A stretch of 64,000 bases of DNA from Vicinamibacterales bacterium (GCA_041659285.1 JBAZYO010000001.1:372001-436000); one strand, 5' to 3'; positions 42,158 through 50,541 are shown, counted from the first letter of the stretch. Translations and numbers: made by a program. The notes: generated by a model not told the origin, from the sequence alone.

Positions 42158-44683
42158 ATGATGATGAGGCGATTGGCAGTCGGTATCGTGTTGGTGGCCG
42201 TGGCCGCCGTGTTGGCGGCCGGGTGCGCCACCGGACGCGCGTTCGCCCGCGGCGAATCGGCGGGTCAGGCCGGCGACTGGGAGTCGGCGGTCGGCTTCTA
42301 CCGGCAGGCGCTCCAGGACGAACCCGACCGTCCCGACTACAAGATTGCGCTCGAACGGGCGATGGTCGCCGCCGCCGCGATGTACACCGAGCGCGGCCGG
42401 CAGTTCGAAGCCGCCGGCCAGCCGGAGGAAGCGCTGCGGGCGTATCGCAAGGCGCAGGAGTTCGAACCGTCGAACCGGACGCTTGGCGCCAAGGCCGCCG
42501 AGATCGAACGCATGCTGCGCGACCGCATCGAGGCGGCCACGCCGCGGCCCGAGATCGAGAAGATGCGCGCGCAGGCGCGCCGCAGCATCGAGCCGGTGCT
42601 CAGCCCGACCAACCCGGAGCCGTTGATCGTCAACCTGATCAACACCAGCCTTCGCGAGATCCTGAGCTTCATCGGCAACTACAGCGGCATCAACGTCACC
42701 TTCGATCGCGACTTCCAGGACCGCTCGATCACGCTCAAGCTCGAAGGCGTCTCGCTCGAGCAGGCGCTGCAGCAGATCATGATCTCGAATCAGCTCTTCT
42801 ACAAGGTGCTGAACGAGCGGACCATCATCGTTGCCGCCGACAGCACGCAGAAGCGGACGCAGTACGAAGACCAGGTGATTCGCACCTTCTTCATCTCCAA
42901 CGCCGACGCGACCGAGATGTCGCAGCTGCTGACCGCCCTCATCCGCGTCGCCGGCATGGCGATTCAGCCGCAGATTGTCGCCAACAAGACGGCCAACACC
43001 ATCACCATCCGCGCCACCGGGCCGGTGGTGCAGATCGCCGAGCGCATCCTCGAAGCCAACGACAAGCCGCGCGCCGAAGTGTCGGTGGACGTGCAGATCC
43101 TCGAAGTGAGCCGCGAGCGGGCCAAGAGCTACGGTCTTGACCTGGGGAGCTACTCGGCCGCCCTGAACTTCTCGCCCGAGGCCGCGCCGGGATCGGACGC
43201 CAAGCCGTTCAACCTGAACACCATTTCCCAGGGCGTGAGCACCGCCGACTTCTACCTGTCGGTGCCGTCGGCGGTCATCCGTTTTCTCGAGAGCGATTCG
43301 CAGACCAAGGTGCTGGCCAAGCCCAACCTGCGGGGCACGGAAGGGCAGAAGCTGTCGCTGAACCTCGGCGAAGACGTCCCAGTGCCGAGCACCACGTTCA
43401 CGCCCCTCGCCGGCAGCGGACCGGGGACCAGTCCGCTCACGTCGTACGGCTACCGCACCATCGGCATCATCGTCGACATGACGCCGCGGGTGACCTACGA
43501 CGGCGACATCATCCTGGAGATCAGCGTCGAGAACAGCGCGCGCGGGCAAGACACCAACATCGCCGGCCAGAACCTGCCGTCGTTCTTCTCCCGCAAGGTG
43601 CAGACCAAGCTGCGCTTGCGAGACGGCGAGTCGAACCTGCTCGCCGGCCTGCTGCGCGAAGACGAGCGCCGGTCGCTGAAAGGCTTCCCGGGCATCTTGC
43701 GGTTGCCGATCGTGAAGCAGCTGTTTTCGGCGAATGATAACAACATCAAGCAGACCGACATCGTCATGCTGCTGACGCCGCGGATCGTTCGCACGCACGA
43801 GTTGCGCGCGTCGGACCTGAGCCCGATCTACATCGGCACGCAGAGCAACATGACGTTGGGAGGACCGCCGGCCGTGATCGGCGGCGACGCTCCTCCGGCG
43901 GCTGCCGCACCGGCACAGGCGGCGCCGACCACGCCTGGCGTGGCGCCTTCACCGGCGGCCGCCGGCCAGCCCGCGGGCACGCTGCCCGCCGCCGCGCCGG
44001 TCCTGCCCACCGGGACGACGCAGCGGCCGGTGGTGCCGCCGGGCAGTTCACCCATCCCGGGAATGGTCACGCCGCCATCGGCACCGGCGGCAGCGGCGCC
44101 AAGCAACATCCAGGTGTTCTCACCGCCGCCGGATGCGCCACCTGCACCGGCCCCGCCCGCCGCGGCCGCGCGGGCGATACAGCCCGCGCCGCTTGCGGCC
44201 GCCGCGCCACCGACCGGGCAGCCTGGAACCGCGGCGGCGACGCCGGCCGCGACTCCGGCACAACCGGCGACACCGGCGCGAATCACGTTGAGTCCGCCGA
44301 GCGAGATGCGCGTGGGGAGCGGGCCGTACACCGTGCCGATTTCCGTCGCCGGCGCTTCGCGGCTGTCGACGTTGACGATTTCGATCACTTACAACCCGGC
44401 CCTGGTGCGGGTCCGTAGCGTCCAGGAAGGCACCTTCATGCGGCAGGGCGGCATCACCGCCGCGTTCAGCAGCCAGGTGGACGAGAAGAGCGGGCGCGTG
44501 GACCTCGTGATCACGCGGCCCGGCGACCAGACCGGCGCCTCGACCGCTGGCCTGCTGGCGGCGCTGCTGGTTGAGCCCCTCGCGGCGGGTACCGGGTCGT
44601 TGTCGGTCACCGGTTCGGCCAGCGTTCCCGGCGGCGGCAACGCGCCGCTGCAATTCCTGCCTGCGGGCATCACGGTCCGGTAA
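42158..44683 (+). CDS. Secretin (PilQ/GspD type) lipoprotein with cohesin-like C-terminal domain
   Basis: This outer-membrane pore protein has 841 residues. It has a lipoprotein signal (VAAVLAAGC), TPR-like repeats (30-115: AGDWESAVGFYRQAL, AGQPEEALRAYRKAQEFEP), a secretin/TonB short domain (about 155-225), a secretin N domain (about 240-315) and the secretin core (to about 550: LAKPNLRGTEGQKLSLNLGE and LPIVKQLFSANDNN). A 150-residue Pro/Ala/Gly linker and a final beta domain (about 705-841: RVGSGPYTVPISVAGASRLS, then SITYNPALVRVRSV) follow. The last domain has the cohesin pattern. The usual AMIN domain of PilQ is absent. The first pseudopilin start overlaps its stop codon. Confidence 0.93.
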   Translation: MMMRRLAVGIVLVAVAAVLAAGCATGRAFARGESAGQAGDWESAVGFYRQALQDEPDRPDYKIALERAMVAAAAMYTERGRQFEAAGQPEEALRAYRKAQEFEPSNRTLGAKAAEIERMLRDRIEAATPRPEIEKMRAQARRSIEPVLSPTNPEPLIVNLINTSLREILSFIGNYSGINVTFDRDFQDRSITLKLEGVSLEQALQQIMISNQLFYKVLNERTIIVAADSTQKRTQYEDQVIRTFFISNADATEMSQLLTALIRVAGMAIQPQIVANKTANTITIRATGPVVQIAERILEANDKPRAEVSVDVQILEVSRERAKSYGLDLGSYSAALNFSPEAAPGSDAKPFNLNTISQGVSTADFYLSVPSAVIRFLESDSQTKVLAKPNLRGTEGQKLSLNLGEDVPVPSTTFTPLAGSGPGTSPLTSYGYRTIGIIVDMTPRVTYDGDIILEISVENSARGQDTNIAGQNLPSFFSRKVQTKLRLRDGESNLLAGLLREDERRSLKGFPGILRLPIVKQLFSANDNNIKQTDIVMLLTPRIVRTHELRASDLSPIYIGTQSNMTLGGPPAVIGGDAPPAAAAPAQAAPTTPGVAPSPAAAGQPAGTLPAAAPVLPTGTTQRPVVPPGSSPIPGMVTPPSAPAAAAPSNIQVFSPPPDAPPAPAPPAAAARAIQPAPLAAAAPPTGQPGTAAATPAATPAQPATPARITLSPPSEMRVGSGPYTVPISVAGASRLSTLTISITYNPALVRVRSVQEGTFMRQGGITAAFSSQVDEKSGRVDLVITRPGDQTGASTAGLLAALLVEPLAAGTGSLSVTGSASVPGGGNAPLQFLPAGITVR

Positions 44684-45150
44684 TGATGGCGCGCGGGTTC
44701 TCCTTCGTCGAGCTGCTGGTGGTGATGACCATTGTCATCATCATGGCCTCGGCGGTGCAGCCGCTCGCGAAGGTGACCATCCAGCGCGGGCGCGAGGCCG
44801 AACTGCGGCGCGTGTTGCGCGAAATGCGCACGGCGATCGACAAGTTCAAGGACGCCGCCGACGCCGGCCAGATCCCGACCACCGAGCTCAAGGCCAACAG
44901 CGAGGGCTATCCGCCGGACCTGCAGACGCTGGTGGACGGCGTCTCGGTGGCCAACGACGCGACCGGACGCAAACTGAAGTTCCTGCGCCGCGTGCCGGTG
45001 GACCCGACCATGCGTGACGAGGAGTGGGGCCTGCGGGCCTACCAGGACAAGCCCGACTCGACCAGCTGGGGCGGGCAGAACGTCTACGACGTATATTCCA
45101 AGAACCAGGGCACGGCGCTCGACGGCACCAAATACCGCGACTGGGATTGA
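44683..45150 (+). CDS. GspG-like pseudopilin 1
   Basis: This 155-residue type II pseudopilin begins MMARG-FSFVELLVVMTIVI, cut after Gly with Glu at +5. The N-terminal helix is followed by a charged helix (EAELRRVLREMRTAIDKFKD) and the GspG-type C-terminus (WGGQNVYDVYSKNQ, ending DGTKYRDWD). The ATG overlaps the secretin stop (TAATG). It is probably the major or co-major subunit of a pseudopilus. Confidence 0.92.
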   Translation: MMARGFSFVELLVVMTIVIIMASAVQPLAKVTIQRGREAELRRVLREMRTAIDKFKDAADAGQIPTTELKANSEGYPPDLQTLVDGVSVANDATGRKLKFLRRVPVDPTMRDEEWGLRAYQDKPDSTSWGGQNVYDVYSKNQGTALDGTKYRDWD

Positions 45151-45161
45151 GAGAGCTCACA

Positions 45162-45575
45162 GTGAAAGCCAATACTCCACGCTGGCGGCGCTCGCGCGGG
45201 TTCACGATCATCGAACTGCTGGTGGTGATGACCATTCTCGTGATTCTCGCGAGCGTGGGCATGACGCAGTACCGGAACAGCGTGCGGCGGGCCGAAGAGG
45301 CGACGCTGAAAGAGAACCTGTTCCGCATGCGCGACGCCATCGACCAGTTCTACGCCGACAAGAACAAGTACCCCGCGGACCTCGCCGACCTGGTGTCGGA
45401 GGGCTACATCCGCGAAGTGCCGACCGACCCGCTGACCAAGTCGAAAGACACCTGGACGACGACGCAGGCCGAGCCGGACGCCAACAACCCGGCGTCGCAG
45501 GTGGGCATCTACGACGTGAAGAGCGGCTCGGAACTGACGGCGCTCGACGGCACGCGCTACGCCGATTGGGATTGA
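45162..45575 (+). CDS. GspG-like pseudopilin 2
   Basis: The start is GTG 45162, preceded by GAGAG at 45151-45155, giving 137 residues. The leader is longer and basic (KANTPRWRRSRG) before FTIIELLVVMTILVILASVG. The soluble part has LKENLFRMRDAIDQFYADKN and the GspG calcium-loop-type C-terminus (GIYDVKSGSELT, then DGTRYADWD). It is clearly a paralogue of the gene just upstream, so a tandem duplication is likely. Starting at the upstream ATG would overlap pseudopilin 1 heavily and is rejected. Confidence 0.92.
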   Translation: MKANTPRWRRSRGFTIIELLVVMTILVILASVGMTQYRNSVRRAEEATLKENLFRMRDAIDQFYADKNKYPADLADLVSEGYIREVPTDPLTKSKDTWTTTQAEPDANNPASQVGIYDVKSGSELTALDGTRYADWD

Positions 45576-45596
45576 GCGGATAGGGGCTGATCGGAT

Positions 45597-45659
45597 GTAG
45601 CGTCCGGCTTCTTGACCCGCCGTAGCCTTGGCGGAGGCGGTTAGCCGGATCGGGTCAAC
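45597..45659. repeat. Composite dispersed palindrome after pseudopilin 2
   Basis: An outer element (GTAGCGTCCGGCTT at 45597-45610 ... TTAGCCGGA at 45641-45649) is the same family as the ones at 54732-54754 and 57457-57479, but here its centre is split. The insert (about 45611-45640) contains CCGTAGCCTTGGCGGAGGCG, which resembles the reverse complement of the repeat units at 51683-51781. TTGACCCG (45612-45619) and CGGGTCAA (45651-45658) also pair. It looks like one repeat inserted into another. Confidence 0.55.
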
Positions 45660-45670
45660 GTGAAATAGCA

Positions 45671-45705
45671 AAAGGGCCAGGGTGCGAATCGCACCCTGGC
45701 CCTTT
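45671..45705. terminator. Strong bidirectional terminator hairpin
   Basis: A 16-bp perfect stem (AAAGGGCCAGGGTGCG, 45671-45686, with 45690-45705) and a 3-base loop. The A-start and TTT-end let it work for both convergent transcripts, the pseudopilin operon from the left and the Big/PKD lipoprotein from the right. Confidence 0.85.
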
Positions 45706-45738
45706 GCTGTTGGCGAACGCGTGTTCGTTGAACGTCAA

Positions 45739-47238
45739 CTACGGAATGATGTCCACCGCAACTTGATGCTGTCCAACATTGCCAGCCGTATCGGTGACCC
45801 GCGTTGTGAGCGTCGTTCTGCCTGAGCCCAGGAAGGTGTAAACAAACTGGCTTCCGGTTGCACCCGAATACAGGATCGTGCCGTCGGTCATGGTGACGAC
45901 CACGCTCGAGATCGGCGCTCCGCCCGTCCCGGGAGTTGCGGTCACCGTGAACGTCGCTGGGACATTCCGCGTGAGAGGCGTCGGAACCGTCAGGCTCGCT
46001 GTTGGCCCTGAGCCCCGGCTGATCACGATGGCTGCCGAGGATTGCCCCTGCTGGCCGCTCGCATCCGTGACTGTCGCGGTGACGGTGTAACCGCCTTCGC
46101 TCGCGTAGGTCTTCGTGAACCCAGTGGAGCCGGTAATCGCGCCGAACGTCCGCGTCGTGCCGTCACCGAAACTCACGGTCACGCCAGTGATCGGCTGGTT
46201 GGGAGTGGCCGGTGGCGCGACCGACATCGCGACGGGAACCCCCGCCGTGCCGGTCAGCGGAACGGTCAGGGTGATGATTGGCAGGACGCGATTGACAACG
46301 AAGGTGATCGCGGCGGTGCCGCGCTGCGAATTCAGGTCGGTCGCGGCGGCGGTCATCGTGTAGTTGCCCGGTGCCGTGTAGGTGTGCGATGCCGATGTCG
46401 CACCGGTAACGCTGCCGATGGGTTGCTCGCCTGAACTGTCCCCCCAATTAACGGTGACGTTCTGGATTGGACTCCCGCCAGTGCTGACGGTTGGGGTGAT
46501 CGTGCAGTTCACGGAGACGCCCACCGACTGTGTGGCGGTGCATACCGAAATCACAACCGTCGGAGCGGTGAGCGCCGTGACGGTAAACTCCCCCGACTTG
46601 CCGGCGACATTGGCGGTCACCTTCGTCGTTCGGTTCGTCGTCAGGGTGACGCGGCCATCGCCATTCGCGTCCGTGATCGCGGAACTGGAGCTGAGCGAGC
46701 CTTGATCGACCGTGAAGCTGATGGGGGTGTTTGGCAGCGCGCTGCCGCTCGCGTCCAGGACGGCGGCAATCACGGTGACGGTGCCGCCGGTTTGAGGAAT
46801 GGTCGCCGGTTCTGTCCGCACGGTCACGCGCTCGGCGGCCGCGCCGCCTACCTTGACTTCGACTTCTGTCGCTTTCGCGGCCCCCGAAAACGCGCCGATC
46901 TTGGCGGTGCCCGATCCGGTGCCCGTGAATATCGTTTTCGCAACGCCGCCTACCGTCGCCGCCTCAGCCGGAGTGAAGTGGCCGAACGCGCCGACGAAAG
47001 TGACCATCGTGCCGTCATGTACTGCAGTGCCACCGGACTCGATCACCGCGGCGGCGACTTGTGCCGTACCATTGATGGGGATAGAAGTGTTGCTTACCGT
47101 CAACGTCACGGTCGAACCCGTCGGCGAGGTCAGGGGTACCTTGTCGCATGCCCACAACGAGCACACGGCGAGCAGGACCAAAAGGTGGAGCGGGCGTAAA
47201 CGTGACACTGGATGGACTGTTAAGGATAATAGACTCAT
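45739..47238 (-). CDS. Lipoprotein with Big and PKD domains
   Basis: This 499-residue surface lipoprotein has a signal with lipobox VCSLWAC. After that come bacterial Ig-like domains (about 40-130, VTLTVSNTSIPINGTAQVAA; 135-225, ATIPQTGGTVTVIAAVLDAS) and PKD-like domains (230-320 with VNWGDSSGEQPIG; 325-410 with VSFGDGTTRTFG; 415-499). Both VxWGDGS-type PKD signatures are clear. These domains act as extended stalks or adhesion modules. The gene lies antisense between the second and third pseudopilin genes. The ATG at 47238 overlaps the divergent start at 47237; an internal GTG at 47208 (MSRLRPLHLL...) also gives a good signal peptide. Confidence 0.85.
   Translation of the reverse strand: MSLLSLTVHPVSRLRPLHLLVLLAVCSLWACDKVPLTSPTGSTVTLTVSNTSIPINGTAQVAAAVIESGGTAVHDGTMVTFVGAFGHFTPAEAATVGGVAKTIFTGTGSGTAKIGAFSGAAKATEVEVKVGGAAAERVTVRTEPATIPQTGGTVTVIAAVLDASGSALPNTPISFTVDQGSLSSSSAITDANGDGRVTLTTNRTTKVTANVAGKSGEFTVTALTAPTVVISVCTATQSVGVSVNCTITPTVSTGGSPIQNVTVNWGDSSGEQPIGSVTGATSASHTYTAPGNYTMTAAATDLNSQRGTAAITFVVNRVLPIITLTVPLTGTAGVPVAMSVAPPATPNQPITGVTVSFGDGTTRTFGAITGSTGFTKTYASEGGYTVTATVTDASGQQGQSSAAIVISRGSGPTASLTVPTPLTRNVPATFTVTATPGTGGAPISSVVVTMTDGTILYSGATGSQFVYTFLGSGRTTLTTRVTDTAGNVGQHQVAVDIIP
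47202..47230 (+). promoter_or_regulatory. Promoter of the third pseudopilin gene
   Basis: A -35 GTGACA (47202-47207) and -10 GATAAT (47225-47230) are separated by exactly 17 bases, each one mismatch from the sigma-70 consensus. Transcription would begin about 7 bases downstream, at the ATG (47237). The promoter lies within the start of the antisense lipoprotein gene. AAGGA at 47222-47226 would then lie outside the mRNA. Confidence 0.6.
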
Positions 47239-48049
47239 GAAGTTAGCGGGTCAAGGCTTGCCCGCCGTGTCGCGGGTGCGACGCCTGGGCGAGTCGCGGG
47301 GTTATGCGATGGCCGCTTTGCTCGTCGCCATGAGCGTGATGGCCGTCCTGATGGGCGCGGTGCTGCCCGCCTGGACGACCCTGGCGACGCGCGAAAAGGA
47401 GCAGGAACTGATCTTCCGCGGGAACCAGTACGCCCGTGCCATTGGCCTGTTCCAGCGAAAGTTCGCCAATACACCGCCGCCGACGATTGACGTGTTGGTT
47501 GAGCAACGGTTTCTCCGCAAGAAATACAAGGATCCGATTACCAACGACGACTTCCAGCCGATCTACGCCAACCAGGCGGGCCAGGCCGTGACCGCGCCCG
47601 GGGGCGCCAGCCGGCCAGGCCAGACTGGCGGCACCGGCCAACCGGGCAGTGCCAGACTGAGCACGCCCGCGCAACAAGGGTTGCAGCAGGGCTTCGGCAG
47701 CACCGGTGCGACCGGGGCCGGCGGCATCATCGGGGTCACCTCGAAGAGCAAGGAAACCTCCCTGAAGCTCTATAACGGCCGCGACAAGTACAACGAGTGG
47801 GCGTTCGTCTACCTTCAGACGGCACAGCGGCCCGGAGGGCCGGGTCCTGGGATGCAGCAGCCCGGGGCGATGCCGGGGCAGCAGTCGGGACAACAGCAGC
47901 GCCCGGGCGCGTTCGGCATGCCTTCAGGATCGTCTGGCCGTCCGGGGCCGCCCGGCGGCGGCCCGCCGAGCCCGTTCTCGCCGTTCCCCGGCGGCGCCCC
48001 GCAACCTAACCGTCCGCCCGTGCCGGGGCCGCGCACGCCGGGTCAATAG
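47237..48049 (+). CDS. Atypical pseudopilin-like protein with Gly/Pro/Gln-rich tail
   Basis: This 270-residue protein has a long basic leader (about 24 residues) ending SRG, then YAMAALLVAMSVMAVLMGAV as the hydrophobic segment. The +5 Glu found in normal pseudopilins is replaced by Ala. A helix (ATREKEQELIFRGNQYARAI) and GLFQRKFANTPPPTIDVLVE match a GspG-like family found in soil bacteria. From about 105 on the chain becomes rich in Gly, Pro, Gln and Ser with short folded patches (SKETSLKLYNGRDKYNEWAF), and ends in about 75 residues of Pro/Gly repeats. It probably belongs to the same pseudopilus. The start codon overlaps the start of the antisense lipoprotein. Confidence 0.8.
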   Translation: MKLAGQGLPAVSRVRRLGESRGYAMAALLVAMSVMAVLMGAVLPAWTTLATREKEQELIFRGNQYARAIGLFQRKFANTPPPTIDVLVEQRFLRKKYKDPITNDDFQPIYANQAGQAVTAPGGASRPGQTGGTGQPGSARLSTPAQQGLQQGFGSTGATGAGGIIGVTSKSKETSLKLYNGRDKYNEWAFVYLQTAQRPGGPGPGMQQPGAMPGQQSGQQQRPGAFGMPSGSSGRPGPPGGGPPSPFSPFPGGAPQPNRPPVPGPRTPGQ

Positions 48050-48052
48050 CGC

Positions 48053-49081
48053 CTAGACCGAAAGGTCCTCGATCACCGCGTCGTGGAGCGCGCGGCGCGC
48101 CTCCTGGATCCCTTCGCCGTCGCGCGAGGGGTGCACGCGGTTCGAGAGAAACGCCACATACAGATCCTGCGCCGGATCGATCCATAACGACGTGCCGGTG
48201 AACCCGGTGTGGCCGATCGCTCGAGGCGACAGGCGCGTGCCGCAAGACGAGGTGTGGAGCATCGTGTCCCAGCCGAGCGCGCGGGAACTGCCCGGCGTGT
48301 TGCTCTTGCGCGCGAACGCCGGCAGGTCGGGACACGCGAGCCACCACCGCGCGCACGCGCCGACGGCGGCGGCGGTGCCGAACAGGCCGGCGTGGCCGGC
48401 GACACCGTCGAGCGCCGCGCAGTTCTCGTCGTGCACCTCGCCGCGCCGCTCTTCGCCCTGCGGCGAATCCTCTGTCGGCGCGATGCGATCGAGCCACCCG
48501 GCTTCGGGTCGAAACGCCAGCTCGAGATTCGGACCGAGCTCGCGCGCGCGCCACTGGTCAAAGAGCCGATCGAGTGGATCGCCGGCGGCGTGTTCCAGCG
48601 CGAAGCCCAACAGCATGAAGCCCGGATCGCTGTAGACCGACTGCGTGCGGGGCAGGTAGTCGAGCGGCTCTTCGCAAATGGCCAGCTCGAACGACGCCCG
48701 GCCATGGCGTTGATCCCAATAGCGCCGGTGGCCCGGCAGCCCCGAGCAGTGTTCGAGCAGATCCTGGATAGTGACCCGTTGGCGGTCCTCCCCGGTCCAT
48801 GCCGGGATCCAATGCCGCACGCGATCGTTGAGCCGCATGCGTCCGCCCTTCACTTCCGCCACCATCAGCGGCGTCGATGCCAGCACCTTGGTGAGCGAAG
48901 CCAGGTCGTAAATGGTGAGTGGATCGACCGCGCGTGAATCAGCAGCGTAGGTCAGCGAGCCGCGGACCACGGTTGCGAGGGGACCGTCGGAGCGGCCGAT
49001 CTCGACCACCGCGCCCGGACACACCCGCGCCGCGATCGCGTGGTCGAGCACGGCGGTGGCGCGCGGGAAGTGAGCCGTCAT
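48053..49081 (-). CDS. Serine hydrolase, class C beta-lactamase family
   Basis: This 342-residue protein has the beta-lactamase/transpeptidase fold. The catalytic SxxK is in YDLASLTKVLAS, and the second motif YxN appears as YSDPGFMLLG. A late HTGFTGTSLWIDP stands in the KTG/HTG position. There is no signal peptide, so it acts in the cytoplasm. It starts 2 bases after the symporter stop. In muropeptide-recycling loci of other bacteria a protein of this fold neighbours murQ and may cut peptide from MurNAc; that role is suggested here by context only. Confidence 0.88.
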   Translation of the reverse strand: MTAHFPRATAVLDHAIAARVCPGAVVEIGRSDGPLATVVRGSLTYAADSRAVDPLTIYDLASLTKVLASTPLMVAEVKGGRMRLNDRVRHWIPAWTGEDRQRVTIQDLLEHCSGLPGHRRYWDQRHGRASFELAICEEPLDYLPRTQSVYSDPGFMLLGFALEHAAGDPLDRLFDQWRARELGPNLELAFRPEAGWLDRIAPTEDSPQGEERRGEVHDENCAALDGVAGHAGLFGTAAAVGACARWWLACPDLPAFARKSNTPGSSRALGWDTMLHTSSCGTRLSPRAIGHTGFTGTSLWIDPAQDLYVAFLSNRVHPSRDGEGIQEARRALHDAVIEDLSV

Positions 49082-49083
49082 GG

Positions 49084-50526
49084 TCAGGCGCGCGGCGACG
49101 CGGCCGGCGGCGCCACCCTCGACATGGCGAACGCCACCACGCAGGTGGTGACCGCCCCGATCAGGACATACCAGGTGAACGCCACCGGCGTGCCCCACCA
49201 CACCGCCGTCATCACCGCCAGCCCGGCGAGCATGCCGGTAAAGGTGTCGCGCTCGCTCACCGACGGCGCCAGCGTGCCGAGCAGGAAGGCGCCCAGCACC
49301 GAGCCTGATGCGAACGACAGCACCGCGAGGCCGGCGTCCAGCACCGACCGCTGCATGAACTGCGCGCCGATGGCCACCGCCAGTTGCACGATGCCCCAGC
49401 CGACCGTGGCCAGCTTCGACATCCGCATCTGCGTGGCCTGGTCGGCCGACGGGTTGATGTAGGGCAGGTAGAAGTCGCTGATGGTCGTCGCCGCCATGGC
49501 GTTGAGCGACGGCGACAGCGCGGCGGCGACGATGGCGGCGACGATGAAGCCGGCGAGCCCGTTCGACAGCTCGCTGACGACGAAGATCGGCAGGATCTGA
49601 TCGGTGCGCGAAAGCGATTGCGGGACCGGGACCTGCAGGTAATACGCGTAGAGCATCACGCCGATCAGCAGGAACAACACGAACTGGGCAAAGACGATGA
49701 AGCCGCTCAGCACGAGGCCGCGCGAGGCTTCTTTGGCGCTGCGCGCGGAAAGCAGGCGCTGCACGAGGTACTGATCTGTGCCGTGGGTCGAGAGGGTGAG
49801 GGCGACGCCGCCCAGCAGGCCCGCCCACAGGGTGTAGGCCTTCGACAGATCGAACGAGGCGTCGATCACGGCGAAGCGGCCGGTCTCGCGGCCGACGCGG
49901 ACCACTTCGGCCCAGCCGCCGTCAATGCGGTTGAGCAACGCGACCGCCACCGCGATGGCGCCGGCCAGGTAGACGAACATCTGCACCACGTCGGTCCAGA
50001 TCACCGCCGACACGCCGCCGCGCATCGTGTAGACGATCATGGCCGCGCCCAACAGGAGCACGACCCAGGTCACCGGCACCTGCGTGACGATGGAGATGAC
50101 CAGGGCGGTGGTGAACAGGCGAATGCCGTCCGCCAGCGATCGGGTGATGAGGAAGATCACCGCCGCCAGCGTCTTGACCTTGGTGCCGAACCGCCGCTGG
50201 AGCAGCTCGTACGACGTGAACAGCTCGCGGCGAAAGTAGGCGGGGATGAAGAGGATGCTGACCAGGATGCGGCCGATGATGTAGCCGAGCGCCAGCTGCA
50301 GGAACGTCATGTTCCCGCCGTAGGCTTGCGCCGGAATGCCGATGAAGGTCAGCGTGCTGGTTTCGGTGGCGACCACCGTGAAGCAGATCGCCCACCAGGG
50401 CACGCTGCGGTCGGTGAGGAAGTAGTCGCGGGTGGTCTTCTGGTAGCGCGCGAACCAGGACCCGAAGGCCGTGATCGCGAGCAGGTAAACGCCGATGACG
50501 GCGTAATCAACCGCGGAAAGCGTCAT
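49084..50526 (-). CDS. Sodium:solute symporter (SSS family)
   Basis: This 480-residue integral membrane transporter has about 13 hydrophobic segments. The SSS signatures are present: VDYAVIGVYLLAITAFGSWF at the start, then YFLTDRSVPWWAICFTVVAT and a central LSTHGTDQYLVQRLLSARSA. It probably uses the sodium gradient to import a sugar or amino sugar; neighbours suggest N-acetylmuramic acid, a muropeptide or sialic-acid-like sugar, which is inference. It is co-directional with the GHL10 gene upstream (15-base gap) and the serine hydrolase downstream (2-base gap). Confidence 0.92.
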   Translation of the reverse strand: MTLSAVDYAVIGVYLLAITAFGSWFARYQKTTRDYFLTDRSVPWWAICFTVVATETSTLTFIGIPAQAYGGNMTFLQLALGYIIGRILVSILFIPAYFRRELFTSYELLQRRFGTKVKTLAAVIFLITRSLADGIRLFTTALVISIVTQVPVTWVVLLLGAAMIVYTMRGGVSAVIWTDVVQMFVYLAGAIAVAVALLNRIDGGWAEVVRVGRETGRFAVIDASFDLSKAYTLWAGLLGGVALTLSTHGTDQYLVQRLLSARSAKEASRGLVLSGFIVFAQFVLFLLIGVMLYAYYLQVPVPQSLSRTDQILPIFVVSELSNGLAGFIVAAIVAAALSPSLNAMAATTISDFYLPYINPSADQATQMRMSKLATVGWGIVQLAVAIGAQFMQRSVLDAGLAVLSFASGSVLGAFLLGTLAPSVSERDTFTGMLAGLAVMTAVWWGTPVAFTWYVLIGAVTTCVVAFAMSRVAPPAASPRA

Positions 50527-50541
50527 GGAACCAGACGCAGT

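Noticed and set aside
45671..45705. tRNA-like or riboregulatory stem
   Set aside because: It is a simple perfect 16-bp hairpin with a 3-base loop between convergent genes, best read as a terminator.
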